This document shows, one piece after another, positions 1-6,755 of a stretch of 15,031 nt of DNA. This stretch comes from an uncultured Lysobacteraceae bacterium. Its GTDB lineage: Bacteria; Pseudomonadota; Gammaproteobacteria; Xanthomonadales; Xanthomonadaceae. The stretch's first letter is position 1. Each line of letters begins with the position of its first letter. Location of the stretch: positions 1 to 15,031 of the forward strand of contig CAMLSB010000031.1 in the NCBI GenBank assembly GCA_946482565.1, written 5' to 3'. A program made the translations under genes and the position numbers. The notes under the pieces are model-generated. The model saw only the letters and a list, made by a program, of their open reading frames with translations. It had not been told where the DNA came from and did not search any database.

Positions 1-506
1 AGGGCTACGCCAGCCACGAGGAGCGCGTCTTCACCGAAGTCACGAACGCGCGCGCCAAGGTGGGCAGCATCAACGTCAACGCCAACGATCCCGCGTCGCT
101 GCAGCAGTTCCAGCAGGCGCAGGGCGAACTGCAGGGCGCGATCGGCCGGCTGCTCGTCGTCAGCGAGAACTATCCGCAGCTGAAGGCCGACCAGAACTTC
201 CTGCAACTCCAGGCGCAGCTGGAAGGCACCGAGAACCGGATCACGGTGGAGCGCCAGCGCTACATCGCCGCGGTGCAGGACTACAACACCTACATCCGGC
301 GCTTCCCGGTGAACCTCACCGCGAAGATGTTCGGATATGCAGTGAAGCCGAACTTCGGCGTGGAAAACGAGGCCGCGATCCAGCAGGCGCCGACCGTGGA
401 CTTCGGCGCGCCGCCGGCACCGCCCTCCGTCCCGGCAGCGCCCGCTGCCACGCCAGCGGCGGCGCCGTCCGCCCCCGCAGCGCCGCAACCCGTGCCAGCG
501 GGCTGA
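1..506 (+). CDS. lemA: LemA family protein, 3' part (5' end outside window)
   Basis: Only the C-terminal about 167 residues are present; the reading frame enters from the left edge (first full codon at position 3). The segment opens with GYASHEERVFTEVTNARAKV, which matches the conserved coiled-coil core of LemA proteins (a membrane-anchored, periplasm-facing helical bundle of unclear function, named from a Listeria epitope). The core continues through LQLQAQLEGTENRITVERQR and YIRRFPVNLTAKMFGY, both typical of the family. The last roughly 45 residues are an Ala/Pro-rich tail of the low-complexity kind. The N-terminal membrane anchor must lie outside the window. The stop is 3 nt before the start of a TPM-domain gene, and lemA–TPM pairs are a common bacterial arrangement, so these are probably one operon. 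Family assignment is secure; cellular role is not known. Confidence 0.93.
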   Translation, partial: GYASHEERVFTEVTNARAKVGSINVNANDPASLQQFQQAQGELQGAIGRLLVVSENYPQLKADQNFLQLQAQLEGTENRITVERQRYIAAVQDYNTYIRRFPVNLTAKMFGYAVKPNFGVENEAAIQQAPTVDFGAPPAPPSVPAAPAATPAAAPSAPAAPQPVPAG

Positions 507-509
507 CGC

Positions 510-1406
510 TTGCTGCGGTTCGCGCGAGCAGTCCTGCTCGCCGTTGCGCTCTGCGCAGCGGCATGGCCGGCGTTCGCGCAACAGCTGGCGCCGATCCCCG
601 CGCTCGATTCGCCGGTCGTCGACACCACCGGCACGCTGTCGCAACCGCAACGCGAGCAGCTCGTCCGGCAGGCGCTGGACCTGCAGCAGCGCAAGGGCAG
701 CCAGCTGCAGGTGCTGGTCGTGCCGACGACGCAGCCGGAAGACATCGCGCAGTACGCGCAGCGCGCCTACGACCAGTGGAAGCTCGGCCGCAAGGGCGTG
801 GACGACGGCCTGCTGGTGGTGGTGGCGAAGGACGACCGCCGCGCGCGCATCCAGCCGGGCTACGGCCTGGAGGGCGCGATCCCGGACGCGACCGCCGCGC
901 GCGTGATCCAGGAATACATGGCGCCGAAATTCCGCACCGGCGACTACGGCGGCGGGCTCGTGGACGCCACGGGCGTGCTGGTGAAGCTCATCGACGGCGA
1001 GGCGCTGCCCGCGCCCGTGGCCGACAACCGCCCCGAGGGCGGGGGCTCCGGCGGCGACTGGATCTTCGCGCTGTTGGTCGCGTTCATCGTCGCGCAGTTC
1101 GCGCGCGGAATCTTCTCGCGTGCGCCGGCACCGCTGCGCGCGATCGTCGGCGCGGGCGCGGCCGGCGGTGTCGCCTTCCTCATCGCGCAGGCCGTGCTGG
1201 TCGGCGGGGCGGGCGCGGTGATCGGTCTCCTGCTCGGCCTGGCCCACGCGCCCAGCGGCCGCTTTGCGAAGCACGGCGGCTGGGGCGGCTTCGGCGGCGG
1301 TGGCTGGGGTGGCGGCGGTTTCGGCGGCGGTGGCTTCGGCGGAGGCGGCGGCTGGTCGGGCGGCGGTGGCATGAGCGGGGGCGGTGGCGCCTCCGGAGGC
1401 TGGTGA
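510..1406 (+). CDS. TPM-domain protein (YgcG family), exported, Gly-rich C-terminus
   Basis: A 298-aa protein starting at a TTG three nucleotides after the lemA stop. Residues 1–23 form a signal peptide ending AFA|QQ. A TPM domain (YgcG/TLP18.3/MOLO-1 family) follows at about 36–158, with the typical opening VVDTTGTLSQPQREQL, the segment IQPGYGLEGAIPD and the closing YGGGLVDATGVLV. Two hydrophobic stretches (about 184–203 and 211–245) are likely membrane helices, and the last 40 residues are almost only Gly with Trp, Phe and Ser. TPM domains in plants have been linked to acid phosphatase activity and photosystem repair; the bacterial role is unknown. Coupling to lemA and to a second TPM gene suggests an envelope complex, which is inference. 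No ATG start is available in frame before the signal peptide, so TTG is chosen. Confidence 0.88.
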   Translation: MLRFARAVLLAVALCAAAWPAFAQQLAPIPALDSPVVDTTGTLSQPQREQLVRQALDLQQRKGSQLQVLVVPTTQPEDIAQYAQRAYDQWKLGRKGVDDGLLVVVAKDDRRARIQPGYGLEGAIPDATAARVIQEYMAPKFRTGDYGGGLVDATGVLVKLIDGEALPAPVADNRPEGGGSGGDWIFALLVAFIVAQFARGIFSRAPAPLRAIVGAGAAGGVAFLIAQAVLVGGAGAVIGLLLGLAHAPSGRFAKHGGWGGFGGGGWGGGGFGGGGFGGGGGWSGGGGMSGGGGASGGW

Positions 1407-1408
1407 GC

Positions 1409-1918
1409 ATGGCCTCCATGAGCATGCCCTTGCGCCTGTCGCGCCACCTGTTCGCGCCGTCGGCCGCGCGCACGTTCCCGGAAGCTTCGCTGCAGCGCAT
1501 CGCCGCGGCGGTCGCCGCGGGCGAGGCGCGCCATCGCGGCGAAGTGTGCTTCGCGGTGGACGCCGCATTGCCCTGGCGCGCGGTGCTCGCCGGCGGCGAT
1601 GCGCGTTCCGGCGCGCAGGCCGCGTTCGCGCGCCTGCGGGTGTGGGACACTGCCGCGAACAACGGCGTGCTGCTGTACCTGCTGCTCGCCGACCGCCGCA
1701 TCGAAATCGTCGCCGACCGCGGGCTCGCCGGTCTCGCCAGCGACGAGCAGTGGCGCGGCATCTGCGCGCTGATGGAAGAGCGCCTGCGCGCGGGCGACGC
1801 CGAGGGCGCCGCGGTCGCCGGCATCGCCGCGGCCTCGGACCTGCTGGCGCGCCATTTCCCGCGCCAGCCCGGCGACATCGACGAGAACGAGCTGCCGGAC
1901 CTGCCGCACCTGTCCTGA
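1409..1918 (+). CDS. Second TPM-domain protein, no signal peptide
   Basis: A 169-aa protein that resembles the TPM fold but without a signal peptide or Gly-rich tail. Residues about 25–150 carry the family pattern: [17 protein letters not shown], then [32 protein letters not shown], then a helical end with [13 protein letters not shown]. The same three-gene order (lemA, exported TPM, shorter TPM) is frequent in proteobacteria, and the short partner is often annotated as a TPM-domain or YgcG-like protein. ATG at 1409 is preferred because GGAGG at 1395–1399 lies 9 nt upstream; GTG at 1403 would leave only 3 nt. The gene begins 2 nt after the preceding stop, so translation is probably coupled. 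Function is unknown; the fold assignment is firm enough from the NNGVLLYL and DRGLA motifs. Confidence 0.82.
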   Translation: MASMSMPLRLSRHLFAPSAARTFPEASLQRIAAAVAAGEARHRGEVCFAVDAALPWRAVLAGGDARSGAQAAFARLRVWDTAANNGVLLYLLLADRRIEIVADRGLAGLASDEQWRGICALMEERLRAGDAEGAAVAGIAAASDLLARHFPRQPGDIDENELPDLPHLS

Positions 1919-1961
1919 CCCTTGCGGCACAATAGGGCGGTCCTTCACCGCGGAGCCGCCG

Positions 1962-2873
1962 ATGGCGCCCTGGCTGCACCGGCTCGACCCGATCGCCCTG
2001 CAATTCCCGGAATTCACCGTGTTCGGGGCGACCCTGCATCCGGCGGTGCACTGGTACGGGATCATGTACCTGCTCGCCTTCGCCACCGCCTGGTGGCTCG
2101 GGCGCCTGCGCATCCGCGCCGGCCGCCTGCCGGGCGTCGACGAGGCCGCGTTCGGCGACCTGATGTTCTACGGCATGCTCGGGGTCATCCTCGGCGGGCG
2201 CCTGGGCTACATCCTGTTCTACGACCTGCCGGTCTACCTGCACGATCCGCTGCAGGCGCTGAAGATCTGGGAAGGCGGCATGAGCTTCCACGGCGGCCTG
2301 GTCGGCGTGTGCGTCGCGACGTGGATGTGGGCGCGCCGGCAGAAGCTGCATTTCTTCGACGTCGGCGATTTCATCGCGCCGCTGGTGCCGCCCGGCCTGT
2401 TCTTCGGCCGCATGGGCAATTTCATCAATGGCGAACTGTGGGGCAAGTACACCGGCGGCGACTGGGGCGTGATCTTCCCCGGCGCCGAACCGCAGCTGGC
2501 GAACCTGCCCGCGGCGCAGCTGCAGGCGTTGCACGCCAGCGGCGCACTGGACCGTTTCGCGCGCCATCCCTCGCCGCTGTACGAAGCGGCCCTGGAGGGC
2601 CTGGTGATGTTCGCGGTGCTGTGGTGGTACTCGCGCAAGCCGCGGCCGCGCTACGCGGTGGCCGGCCTGTTCGCGCTGATGTACGGGGTTTTCCGTTTCG
2701 CCGTGGAATTCGTGCGCGTGCCCGACATGCAGCTCGACTACCTGGCGCTGGGCTGGGTGACGATGGGCCAGCTGCTGAGCCTGCCGCTCATCGCCCTCGG
2801 CCTGTTCTGGCTGTGGCTGTCGCGGCGTTCGCCGACGCCGGCGCCGGCGGCCCCCGCCAGCCCGCAGGAATGA
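1962..2873 (+). CDS. lgt: Prolipoprotein diacylglyceryl transferase
   Basis: Lgt (303 aa) transfers a diacylglyceryl group from phosphatidylglycerol to the lipobox cysteine of prolipoproteins in the inner membrane, the first step of lipoprotein maturation. The sequence shows about seven hydrophobic helices, the HGG motif (His110) between helices, the Lgt signature [10 protein letters not shown] at 149–158 followed by LWG, and a C-terminal FRFAVEFVR with Arg245, which corresponds to the essential Arg of the E. coli enzyme. Length is close to the family norm (about 290). The C-terminus ends in a short Ala/Pro tail. It follows the TPM gene after 43 nt, a gap containing a CACAAT at 1928–1933 that could be a weak -10 element, so lgt may have its own promoter. 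thyA follows 13 nt downstream, as in many proteobacteria. Confidence 0.97.
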   Translation: MAPWLHRLDPIALQFPEFTVFGATLHPAVHWYGIMYLLAFATAWWLGRLRIRAGRLPGVDEAAFGDLMFYGMLGVILGGRLGYILFYDLPVYLHDPLQALKIWEGGMSFHGGLVGVCVATWMWARRQKLHFFDVGDFIAPLVPPGLFFGRMGNFINGELWGKYTGGDWGVIFPGAEPQLANLPAAQLQALHASGALDRFARHPSPLYEAALEGLVMFAVLWWYSRKPRPRYAVAGLFALMYGVFRFAVEFVRVPDMQLDYLALGWVTMGQLLSLPLIALGLFWLWLSRRSPTPAPAAPASPQE

Positions 2874-2886
2874 CGCCGGGGCTGCA

Positions 2887-3681
2887 ATGAAGCAATACCT
2901 CGAACTCCTGCAACATGTCCTCGAGCACGGCGCGGAGAAGTCCGACCGCACCGGTACCGGCACGCGCAGCGTGTTCGGCTGGCAGATGCGTTTCCCGCTC
3001 GAACAGGGTTTCCCGCTCATCACGACGAAGAAGCTGCATTTGCGCTCGATCGTGCACGAACTGCTGTGGTTCCTGAAGGGCGAGACCAACATCGCCTACC
3101 TGCGCGACAACAAGGTGTCGATCTGGGACGAGTGGGCCGACGACGCCGGCGAACTCGGCCCGGTCTACGGCAAGCAGTGGCGGCGCTGGGTCGGCACCGA
3201 CGGCAGCGAGATCGACCAGGTGCGATGGGTCGTCGACGAGATCCGGCGCAACCCGGATTCGCGGCGGCTGATCGTGAGCGCCTGGAACGTCGCCGACCTG
3301 CCGAAGATGGCGCTGATGCCGTGCCACGCGCTGTTCCAGTTCTACGTCGCCGACGGCAAGCTCAGCTGCCAGCTGTACCAGCGCAGCGGCGACATCTTCC
3401 TCGGCGTGCCGTTCAACATCGCCAGCTACGCGCTGCTCACGCACATGGTGGCGCAGGTGTGCGGGCTCGGCGTCGGCGATTTCGTGCACACGCTCGGCGA
3501 CGCGCACCTGTATTCGAACCACTTCGAGCAGGCGCGCGAGCAGCTGTCGCGCACGCCGCGGCCGCTGCCTTCGTTGCGCCTGAACCCCGCGGTGGCCTCG
3601 CTCGAGGATTTCACGTACGACGACATCGCGATCGAGGGCTACGACCCGCTGCCCGCGATCAAGGCGCCGGTGGCGGTGTGA
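2887..3681 (+). CDS. thyA: Thymidylate synthase
   Basis: ThyA converts dUMP and 5,10-methylenetetrahydrofolate to dTMP and dihydrofolate. The protein is 264 aa, exactly the length of the E. coli enzyme, and the residue numbering coincides: Arg21, catalytic Cys146 in [11 protein letters not shown], Arg126–Arg127 from the partner subunit, Asp169, Asn177, and His207/Tyr209 for dUMP binding. All are visible and intact. ATG at 2887 has a GGGG at 2879–2882 upstream. The stop codon overlaps the GTG start of folA (GTGA), which couples production of the dihydrofolate-generating and dihydrofolate-reducing enzymes. No anomalies seen. Confidence 0.99.
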   Translation: MKQYLELLQHVLEHGAEKSDRTGTGTRSVFGWQMRFPLEQGFPLITTKKLHLRSIVHELLWFLKGETNIAYLRDNKVSIWDEWADDAGELGPVYGKQWRRWVGTDGSEIDQVRWVVDEIRRNPDSRRLIVSAWNVADLPKMALMPCHALFQFYVADGKLSCQLYQRSGDIFLGVPFNIASYALLTHMVAQVCGLGVGDFVHTLGDAHLYSNHFEQAREQLSRTPRPLPSLRLNPAVASLEDFTYDDIAIEGYDPLPAIKAPVAV

Positions 3682-4175
3682 TCGCGCTGTCGCTGGTCGC
3701 CGCGCTGGATCGCGGCTATGCCATCGGCAAGGACAATGCGCTGCCGTGGCACCTTCCCGACGACCTCAAGCGATTCAAGGCGCTCACCCTCGGCAAGCCG
3801 GTATTGATGGGCCGCCGCACCGCCGAATCGCTGGGCCGCGCACTGCCCGGACGCCGCAATCTCGTGCTGACGCGCAGTGGCCGCGCACCGTTCGAGGGAA
3901 TGGAAGCGTTTGCGACGCTGGCGCAGGCGCTCGATGCCGTGCGCGACGCGCCGGAGGCCTGCGTGATCGGCGGCGGCGCCGTGTTCGCCGAAACCCTGCC
4001 GCTGGCCGCGCGGATGCACCTGACCTGGGTCGATACGGAGGTGCAGGGCGCCGATGCCTGGTTCCCGCGATTCGATGCGTCGCAGTGGCGCGCCGACGCC
4101 CGCGAAGCACATGCGCCCGATGCCAGGCACGGGTTCGGGTTCGAGTTCGTCGACTACCACCGCCGCGCAGGCTGA
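3678..4175 (+). CDS. folA: Dihydrofolate reductase
   Basis: FolA (165 aa) reduces dihydrofolate to tetrahydrofolate with NADPH, recycling the ThyA product. Conserved features: the N-terminal strand and Met20-loop region [20 protein letters not shown] with the catalytic acid at Asp29, [16 protein letters not shown], the LPGRRN nucleotide-binding segment, and the [12 protein letters not shown] motif near residue 95. Start is GTG at 3678, overlapping the thyA stop; there is no competing ATG at the right place. The gene ends at 4175, and the -35 region of the next promoter overlaps its stop codon. No terminator is obvious after it. Confidence 0.97.
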   Translation: MIALSLVAALDRGYAIGKDNALPWHLPDDLKRFKALTLGKPVLMGRRTAESLGRALPGRRNLVLTRSGRAPFEGMEAFATLAQALDAVRDAPEACVIGGGAVFAETLPLAARMHLTWVDTEVQGADAWFPRFDASQWRADAREAHAPDARHGFGFEFVDYHRRAG

Positions 4176-4200
4176 ATGCGCGCAGGTTTTTCCCTATAAT
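4172..4200 (+). promoter_or_regulatory. Sigma-70-type promoter of the small-peptide gene
   Basis: A perfect -10 hexamer TATAAT lies at 4195–4200, rare in such GC-rich DNA. A 17-nt spacer leads back to CTGAAT at 4172–4177, a weak -35 match (three of six) that overlaps the folA stop. The spacer ends in a T-rich run (TTTTTCCC). Transcription would be expected to start near 4207, leaving a leader of about 100 nt before the peptide gene. Confidence 0.62.
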
Positions 4201-4206
4201 CACGAC

Positions 4207-4308
4207 ATGCACCAGCCGAAGTTGGCCGGCTGGTCGCCAGGGGATCCGGGAATTTTCCGGATGGCCGCACCCAGGAGGGTGGGTCCTTACAACAGGAGCA
4301 ACAACACG
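4207..4308 (+). promoter_or_regulatory. Hairpin-rich 5' leader with a CsrA/RsmA-like loop
   Basis: Three consecutive perfect inverted repeats are visible. Stem 1 is ACCAGCCG (4211–4218) with CGGCTGGT (4227–4234), 8-nt loop. Stem 2 is ATCCGG (4244–4249) with CCGGAT (4257–4262), an AT-rich loop. Stem 3 is CACCC (4268–4272) with GGGTG (4277–4281), and its loop is exactly AGGA. A GGA in a hairpin loop is the hallmark of CsrA/RsmA binding. Further GGA motifs occur at 4242–4244, 4259–4261 and 4295–4297, the last one inside the Shine-Dalgarno AGGAG (4294–4298), which sits 10 nt before the ATG. Post-transcriptional control by RsmA, which Xanthomonads possess, is inferred. I do not recognise it as a named riboswitch. 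Confidence 0.5.
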
Positions 4309-4476
4309 ATGCAAGCATTGACCCATATGCTCGAGGCCGGGCTGCTGGACCACAACGTCCACGCCGGCGTGCTGGACTCGTTCCACCACGCGCTGGGCAA
4401 CCTCAGCCTCGCCGAGATCGGCAGCGACTGCTGCAGCAGCAACAACTACCCGACGCCGCCGCAGCCGCCGCAGTGA
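4309..4476 (+). CDS. 55-aa putative RiPP-like precursor peptide with Cys-Cys/Pro-rich tail
   Basis: A 55-residue peptide beginning MQALTHMLEAGLLDHNVHAG. Residues 1–40 read as a leader: amphipathic, helix-prone, His- and acid-containing, ending NLSLAEIGSD. Residues 41–55 differ sharply: Cys41-Cys42-Ser-Ser-Asn-Asn-Tyr, then PTPPQPPQ. This leader/tail contrast, the short length, the dedicated promoter and leader RNA, a terminator-like hairpin right after the stop, and downstream enzyme-like genes are what one sees for ribosomally made, modified peptides. The ATG at 4309 has AGGAG at the right distance. An in-frame ATG at 4207 would add 34 residues but falls at the predicted transcription start and reads through the hairpins, so I reject it. 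There is no lipobox and no typical Sec signal peptide. I do not recognise the family. That it is a real gene is likely; that it is a modified peptide is inference. Confidence 0.68.
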   Translation: MQALTHMLEAGLLDHNVHAGVLDSFHHALGNLSLAEIGSDCCSSNNYPTPPQPPQ

Positions 4477-4483
4477 CGGTCGT

Positions 4484-4512
4484 GCCGGAGGGAAGCCTGG
4501 CTTCCCTCCGGC
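4484..4512 (+). terminator. Strong hairpin between peptide gene and downstream genes (partial terminator or attenuator)
   Basis: GCCGGAGGGAAGC (4484–4496) pairs perfectly with GCTTCCCTCCGGC (4500–4512) around a 3-nt loop, a 13-bp stem starting 8 nt after the peptide stop. It is followed by GCTTTCCC, so the T-run is weak (three T). It would be expected to stop or slow polymerase partly, or to protect the 3' end of a short peptide mRNA, giving much more peptide transcript than downstream enzyme transcript. Confidence 0.6.
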
Positions 4513-4526
4513 GCTTTCCCATTGCC

Positions 4527-5192
4527 ATGGATTGGCAACCGATGCCGGAAACGCTCGAATCGTTGCTGCGGATGGCGCTGGCAGGGCCCGAAGCGCCAAC
4601 ACATCCGACCGCATTCGTCCTGCCCACCACCGAACGCGTGCTGGACAGGGTCGTCGCCGCTGCGTCGGCGGGCGACCTCTGGGTGGCGGGCGCGGAAGTC
4701 GCGGGTGCCGCGGCGCCGGCGGCGATCCTGGCCCGGCTGCGGGAAGGCGCCCGGCCTCGCGTGATCGTGCTGTTCGAAGACCAGCTTGCCGGACCGGCGC
4801 ATGCAACGCTGCTGGTGCGGTGCGCGGAGCGCGATCTCCACGTCTCGCCGGCAGGTTTCATCCTCGCCGACGGATACGGTTATCGGCTTGCGGTCTGGGG
4901 CAGCGAACGCAATCGCCTCCTCGAGGGCGCCGAGTCCATCGAAGCCGTCGCCGGCGCGCTGGTGGCCCACCTGGACAGTTGCCGCCGACTGGGCGAGGAC
5001 TGGTCCTGGCGGCATGCGCAATCGCAACGCGAACCCGCATTCCGCGCGAACGCAGCAATGCGGAAGCTCCGCTACCTGCGGTCCTGCGTCGCGGACGTCT
5101 TCGCGGCGCAACCGGACAGCGCCGAGTGCGGCGACTTCATGGCGAGGATCGCAGCGCTCGAAGCGCGCATCCCGCGGGCGTGCGCATCGTGA
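4527..5192 (+). CDS. Unrecognised protein, possibly a diverged LpxL-type acyltransferase half
   Basis: A 221-aa protein, no signal peptide and no clear membrane helix. I do not recognise it as a named family. Its middle and end echo the C-terminal half of LpxL/HtrB-like acyltransferases: ILARLREG then VIVLFEDQ (79–86, compare the family's LPDQ), then DGYGYRLAVWG, then DWSWRH at 158–163, similar to the W-x-W/F-x-H near the end of that family. The N-terminal half with the catalytic HX4D/E is missing. The neighbouring gene is a full-length member, so this could be a partner or pseudoenzyme; this is weakly supported. Start is uncertain: GTG at 4473 overlaps the peptide stop (GTGA), but the 13-bp hairpin would then be coding, so ATG 4527 is chosen; ATG 4542 is a further option. 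Neither has a good Shine-Dalgarno. The stop overlaps the next start. Confidence 0.7.
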   Translation: MDWQPMPETLESLLRMALAGPEAPTHPTAFVLPTTERVLDRVVAAASAGDLWVAGAEVAGAAAPAAILARLREGARPRVIVLFEDQLAGPAHATLLVRCAERDLHVSPAGFILADGYGYRLAVWGSERNRLLEGAESIEAVAGALVAHLDSCRRLGEDWSWRHAQSQREPAFRANAAMRKLRYLRSCVADVFAAQPDSAECGDFMARIAALEARIPRACAS

Positions 5193-6187
5193 GCCGGCCG
5201 CACCTGCTGGCCGCGCTTGCCGCGCCGTTGAAGCTGCTGTCGGCGCGCTCCCGGCGCGTCGAGGACTGGCTCCGCCTGCCGCTCACGGACGAGGACGCGC
5301 GCCTGCTGCGGGAGGCCTGCGCCGCCAGCGGCGCGCGCTTCGGACACTACTACCATTGGTACCTGCAGAAATCGCTGGTGGCCGGCGCGGTGCGCGGACT
5401 CGACGCAGGGAAGGCGGCCCGCCTCCTTGCGGCCTCCGACCGGACGGACTACGCGGCCGCAGCCGCCATCGCGGCCTCCGACACCGGCGTGCTGGTGGCG
5501 ATCCCGCACCACGGGCATTACATCCTGGCGATGACCGCGCTCGCCCACGTCGTGGCCAGGCACCGCAAGGTGCTGGTGTTCTACGGCCAGCCCGCGACGT
5601 ACAAGGGCAACGAAGCTTTCGACAACCTCCACCGCATGCTCTGCTGCGACAGCGCCGCCGGGATCGAGGTCATCCACGACACGCGCCAGGGCCTGGCCCG
5701 TGCGATCCGGGCGCTCAAGGCGGGCGAGGTGGTCTTCATCATGCCGGACGCGTTCCGCGACGAGGACGCGACGATGATGGTGCCGTTCTGCGGGAAGCTG
5801 ACCAACGTGATGCTCGGCACCGCGGTCCTGGCACGCAAGACCGGCGCGTGGATCCTGCCGGCGGTCGCCACGCCCGGCGGGCACCTCGGATTCAGGACCT
5901 GCTTCGGTGCGCGCATCGATCATCCCTGGCCCCATGCCGGCGTCGCGTCGGCAGAGGCGACGAAAGTCATGGATTACGCAGTGACGCGGGCGATCTTCGC
6001 CGCTTTCGAAAAGTGCATGTCGGGCCAGCTGCTCTACTGGCAACACGTGCGCCAGCACCTCGCGGTCGGCGCGACGGCGCGCCTGGCCGGCGCCGGCGAG
6101 CTGGAAACGCTGGTCGGCGCGATCGAAAGGGATCCTTCCCTGGGCGCCCCCGGCCATGTCGTCGACCTGCGGGTGGCGGCTCGATGA
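5189..6187 (+). CDS. LpxL/HtrB-like acyltransferase lacking the usual catalytic acid
   Basis: A 332-aa protein of the lysophospholipid/lipid A acyltransferase superfamily, whose members transfer acyl chains from acyl-ACP at the inner membrane. Matching blocks: VLVAIPHHGHY (102–111) for the HX4(D/E) motif, IRALKAGEVVFIMPDAF (173–189) for the 'GexvailpDq' block, VPFCGK (198–203), GTAVLARKTGAWILPAV (210–226), and LLYWQHVRQH (281–290) for the C-terminal W/H segment. In the HX4(D/E) motif the acidic position is Ile112 (HHGHYI), so catalysis as in LpxL is doubtful. There is no strong N-terminal membrane helix. GTG 5189 overlaps the preceding stop (GTGA), as in other gene pairs here; GTG 5180 is an alternative. 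Placement after a peptide gene suggests peptide rather than lipid A acylation, an inference. It converges with the next gene, with a single nucleotide between the two stop codons. Confidence 0.85.
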   Translation: MSRPHLLAALAAPLKLLSARSRRVEDWLRLPLTDEDARLLREACAASGARFGHYYHWYLQKSLVAGAVRGLDAGKAARLLAASDRTDYAAAAAIAASDTGVLVAIPHHGHYILAMTALAHVVARHRKVLVFYGQPATYKGNEAFDNLHRMLCCDSAAGIEVIHDTRQGLARAIRALKAGEVVFIMPDAFRDEDATMMVPFCGKLTNVMLGTAVLARKTGAWILPAVATPGGHLGFRTCFGARIDHPWPHAGVASAEATKVMDYAVTRAIFAAFEKCMSGQLLYWQHVRQHLAVGATARLAGAGELETLVGAIERDPSLGAPGHVVDLRVAAR

Positions 6188-6188
6188 C

Positions 6189-6755
6189 TCAGCCGTCGCA
6201 ACGATAGCGTTCCATCGATTTGCGGATCGCGGCCTCGCTGTTCGGCGACCGCCGGAGCGCGCTGCGCAGTTCGCCGCAGGCGCGCGCCTGCGCCATCCGT
6301 TGCAGCGTGCCCGCGAGCGAGCGGTCCGCGATCGCGAAGTGGATGCGTTCCGGACGATCCAGCGCGTCGCGATCTGCCCGGCGCAGCGGATCGTCGGGGA
6401 TGCGGATGGCCGTCGCCGGCAGGTCCAGCTGCAATGGGTGCCCGGTGTCCACGGCGTCTTCCGCGGCCCGGCGCGATGGCAGAGCGGGCGCAGGCGCCGG
6501 CGCGCCGTCAGCCACCCTGGCGGGCGCCGGACGGCGCCGGCGGTGGCGCGCATCGGCGCTTGCCGGCGGCGGCGCGGCTTCCTTCGCCTTCTCGATGAAG
6601 TCGACCACGACGACCTGCTCCGCCGCGTCGGGTCCGCCGCGTTGCGCCGGATTCGACAGCAGGGCGAGCGCGACGCAGCCGTGGAACAGCACGACCGCGG
6701 CCACGCCGGCCAGGCGGGCGGGCGCGCCTTCCCGTGCATCGCGGCGCGCGACCAT
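6189..6755 (-). CDS. TonB N-terminus-like, proline-rich single-pass membrane protein
   Basis: A 188-aa protein. Residues about 14–34 (LAGVAAVVLFHGCVALALL) form one inner-membrane helix after a basic N-terminus, giving a periplasmic body. It then reads EQVVVVDFIEKAKEAAPPP, the 'VVVDFIE…PPP' pattern seen after the anchor of TonB-type energy transducers, followed by an Ala/Pro/Arg-rich linker. The expected TonB C-terminal domain is absent; the last about 55 residues are predicted helical, contain Cys160 and Cys186, and are not recognised. Its ATG overlaps the stop of the TraB/GumN gene by one base (TGATG), so the two are translationally coupled and probably functionally linked. It could be a TonB-like protein that has exchanged its receptor-binding domain, or a small unrelated envelope protein. 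Function unknown. Confidence 0.72.
   Translation of the reverse strand: MVARRDAREGAPARLAGVAAVVLFHGCVALALLSNPAQRGGPDAAEQVVVVDFIEKAKEAAPPPASADARHRRRRPAPARVADGAPAPAPALPSRRAAEDAVDTGHPLQLDLPATAIRIPDDPLRRADRDALDRPERIHFAIADRSLAGTLQRMAQARACGELRSALRRSPNSEAAIRKSMERYRCDG

Noticed and set aside
1276..1403. Repetitive GGCGGCGGTGGC-type sequence that looks like a DNA repeat array
   Set aside because: It is the in-frame glycine-rich tail of the exported TPM protein, normal for that family, with no independent repeat unit.
2788..3522. A 244-codon minus-strand frame opposite lgt/thyA
   Set aside because: Composition is that of an antisense shadow and it overlaps a fully conserved thyA; no domain recognised.
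4207..4308. In-frame ATG at 4207 that would make an 89-aa peptide, possibly from a leaderless mRNA
   Set aside because: The ATG coincides with the predicted transcription start, the added residues lie across three perfect hairpins, and a well-placed AGGAG serves the 4309 ATG.
6177..6195. Short CGGCT/AGCCG repeat at the convergent gene ends, possible bidirectional terminator
   Set aside because: Only five base pairs with a 9-nt loop and no T-run on either strand; too weak to call.
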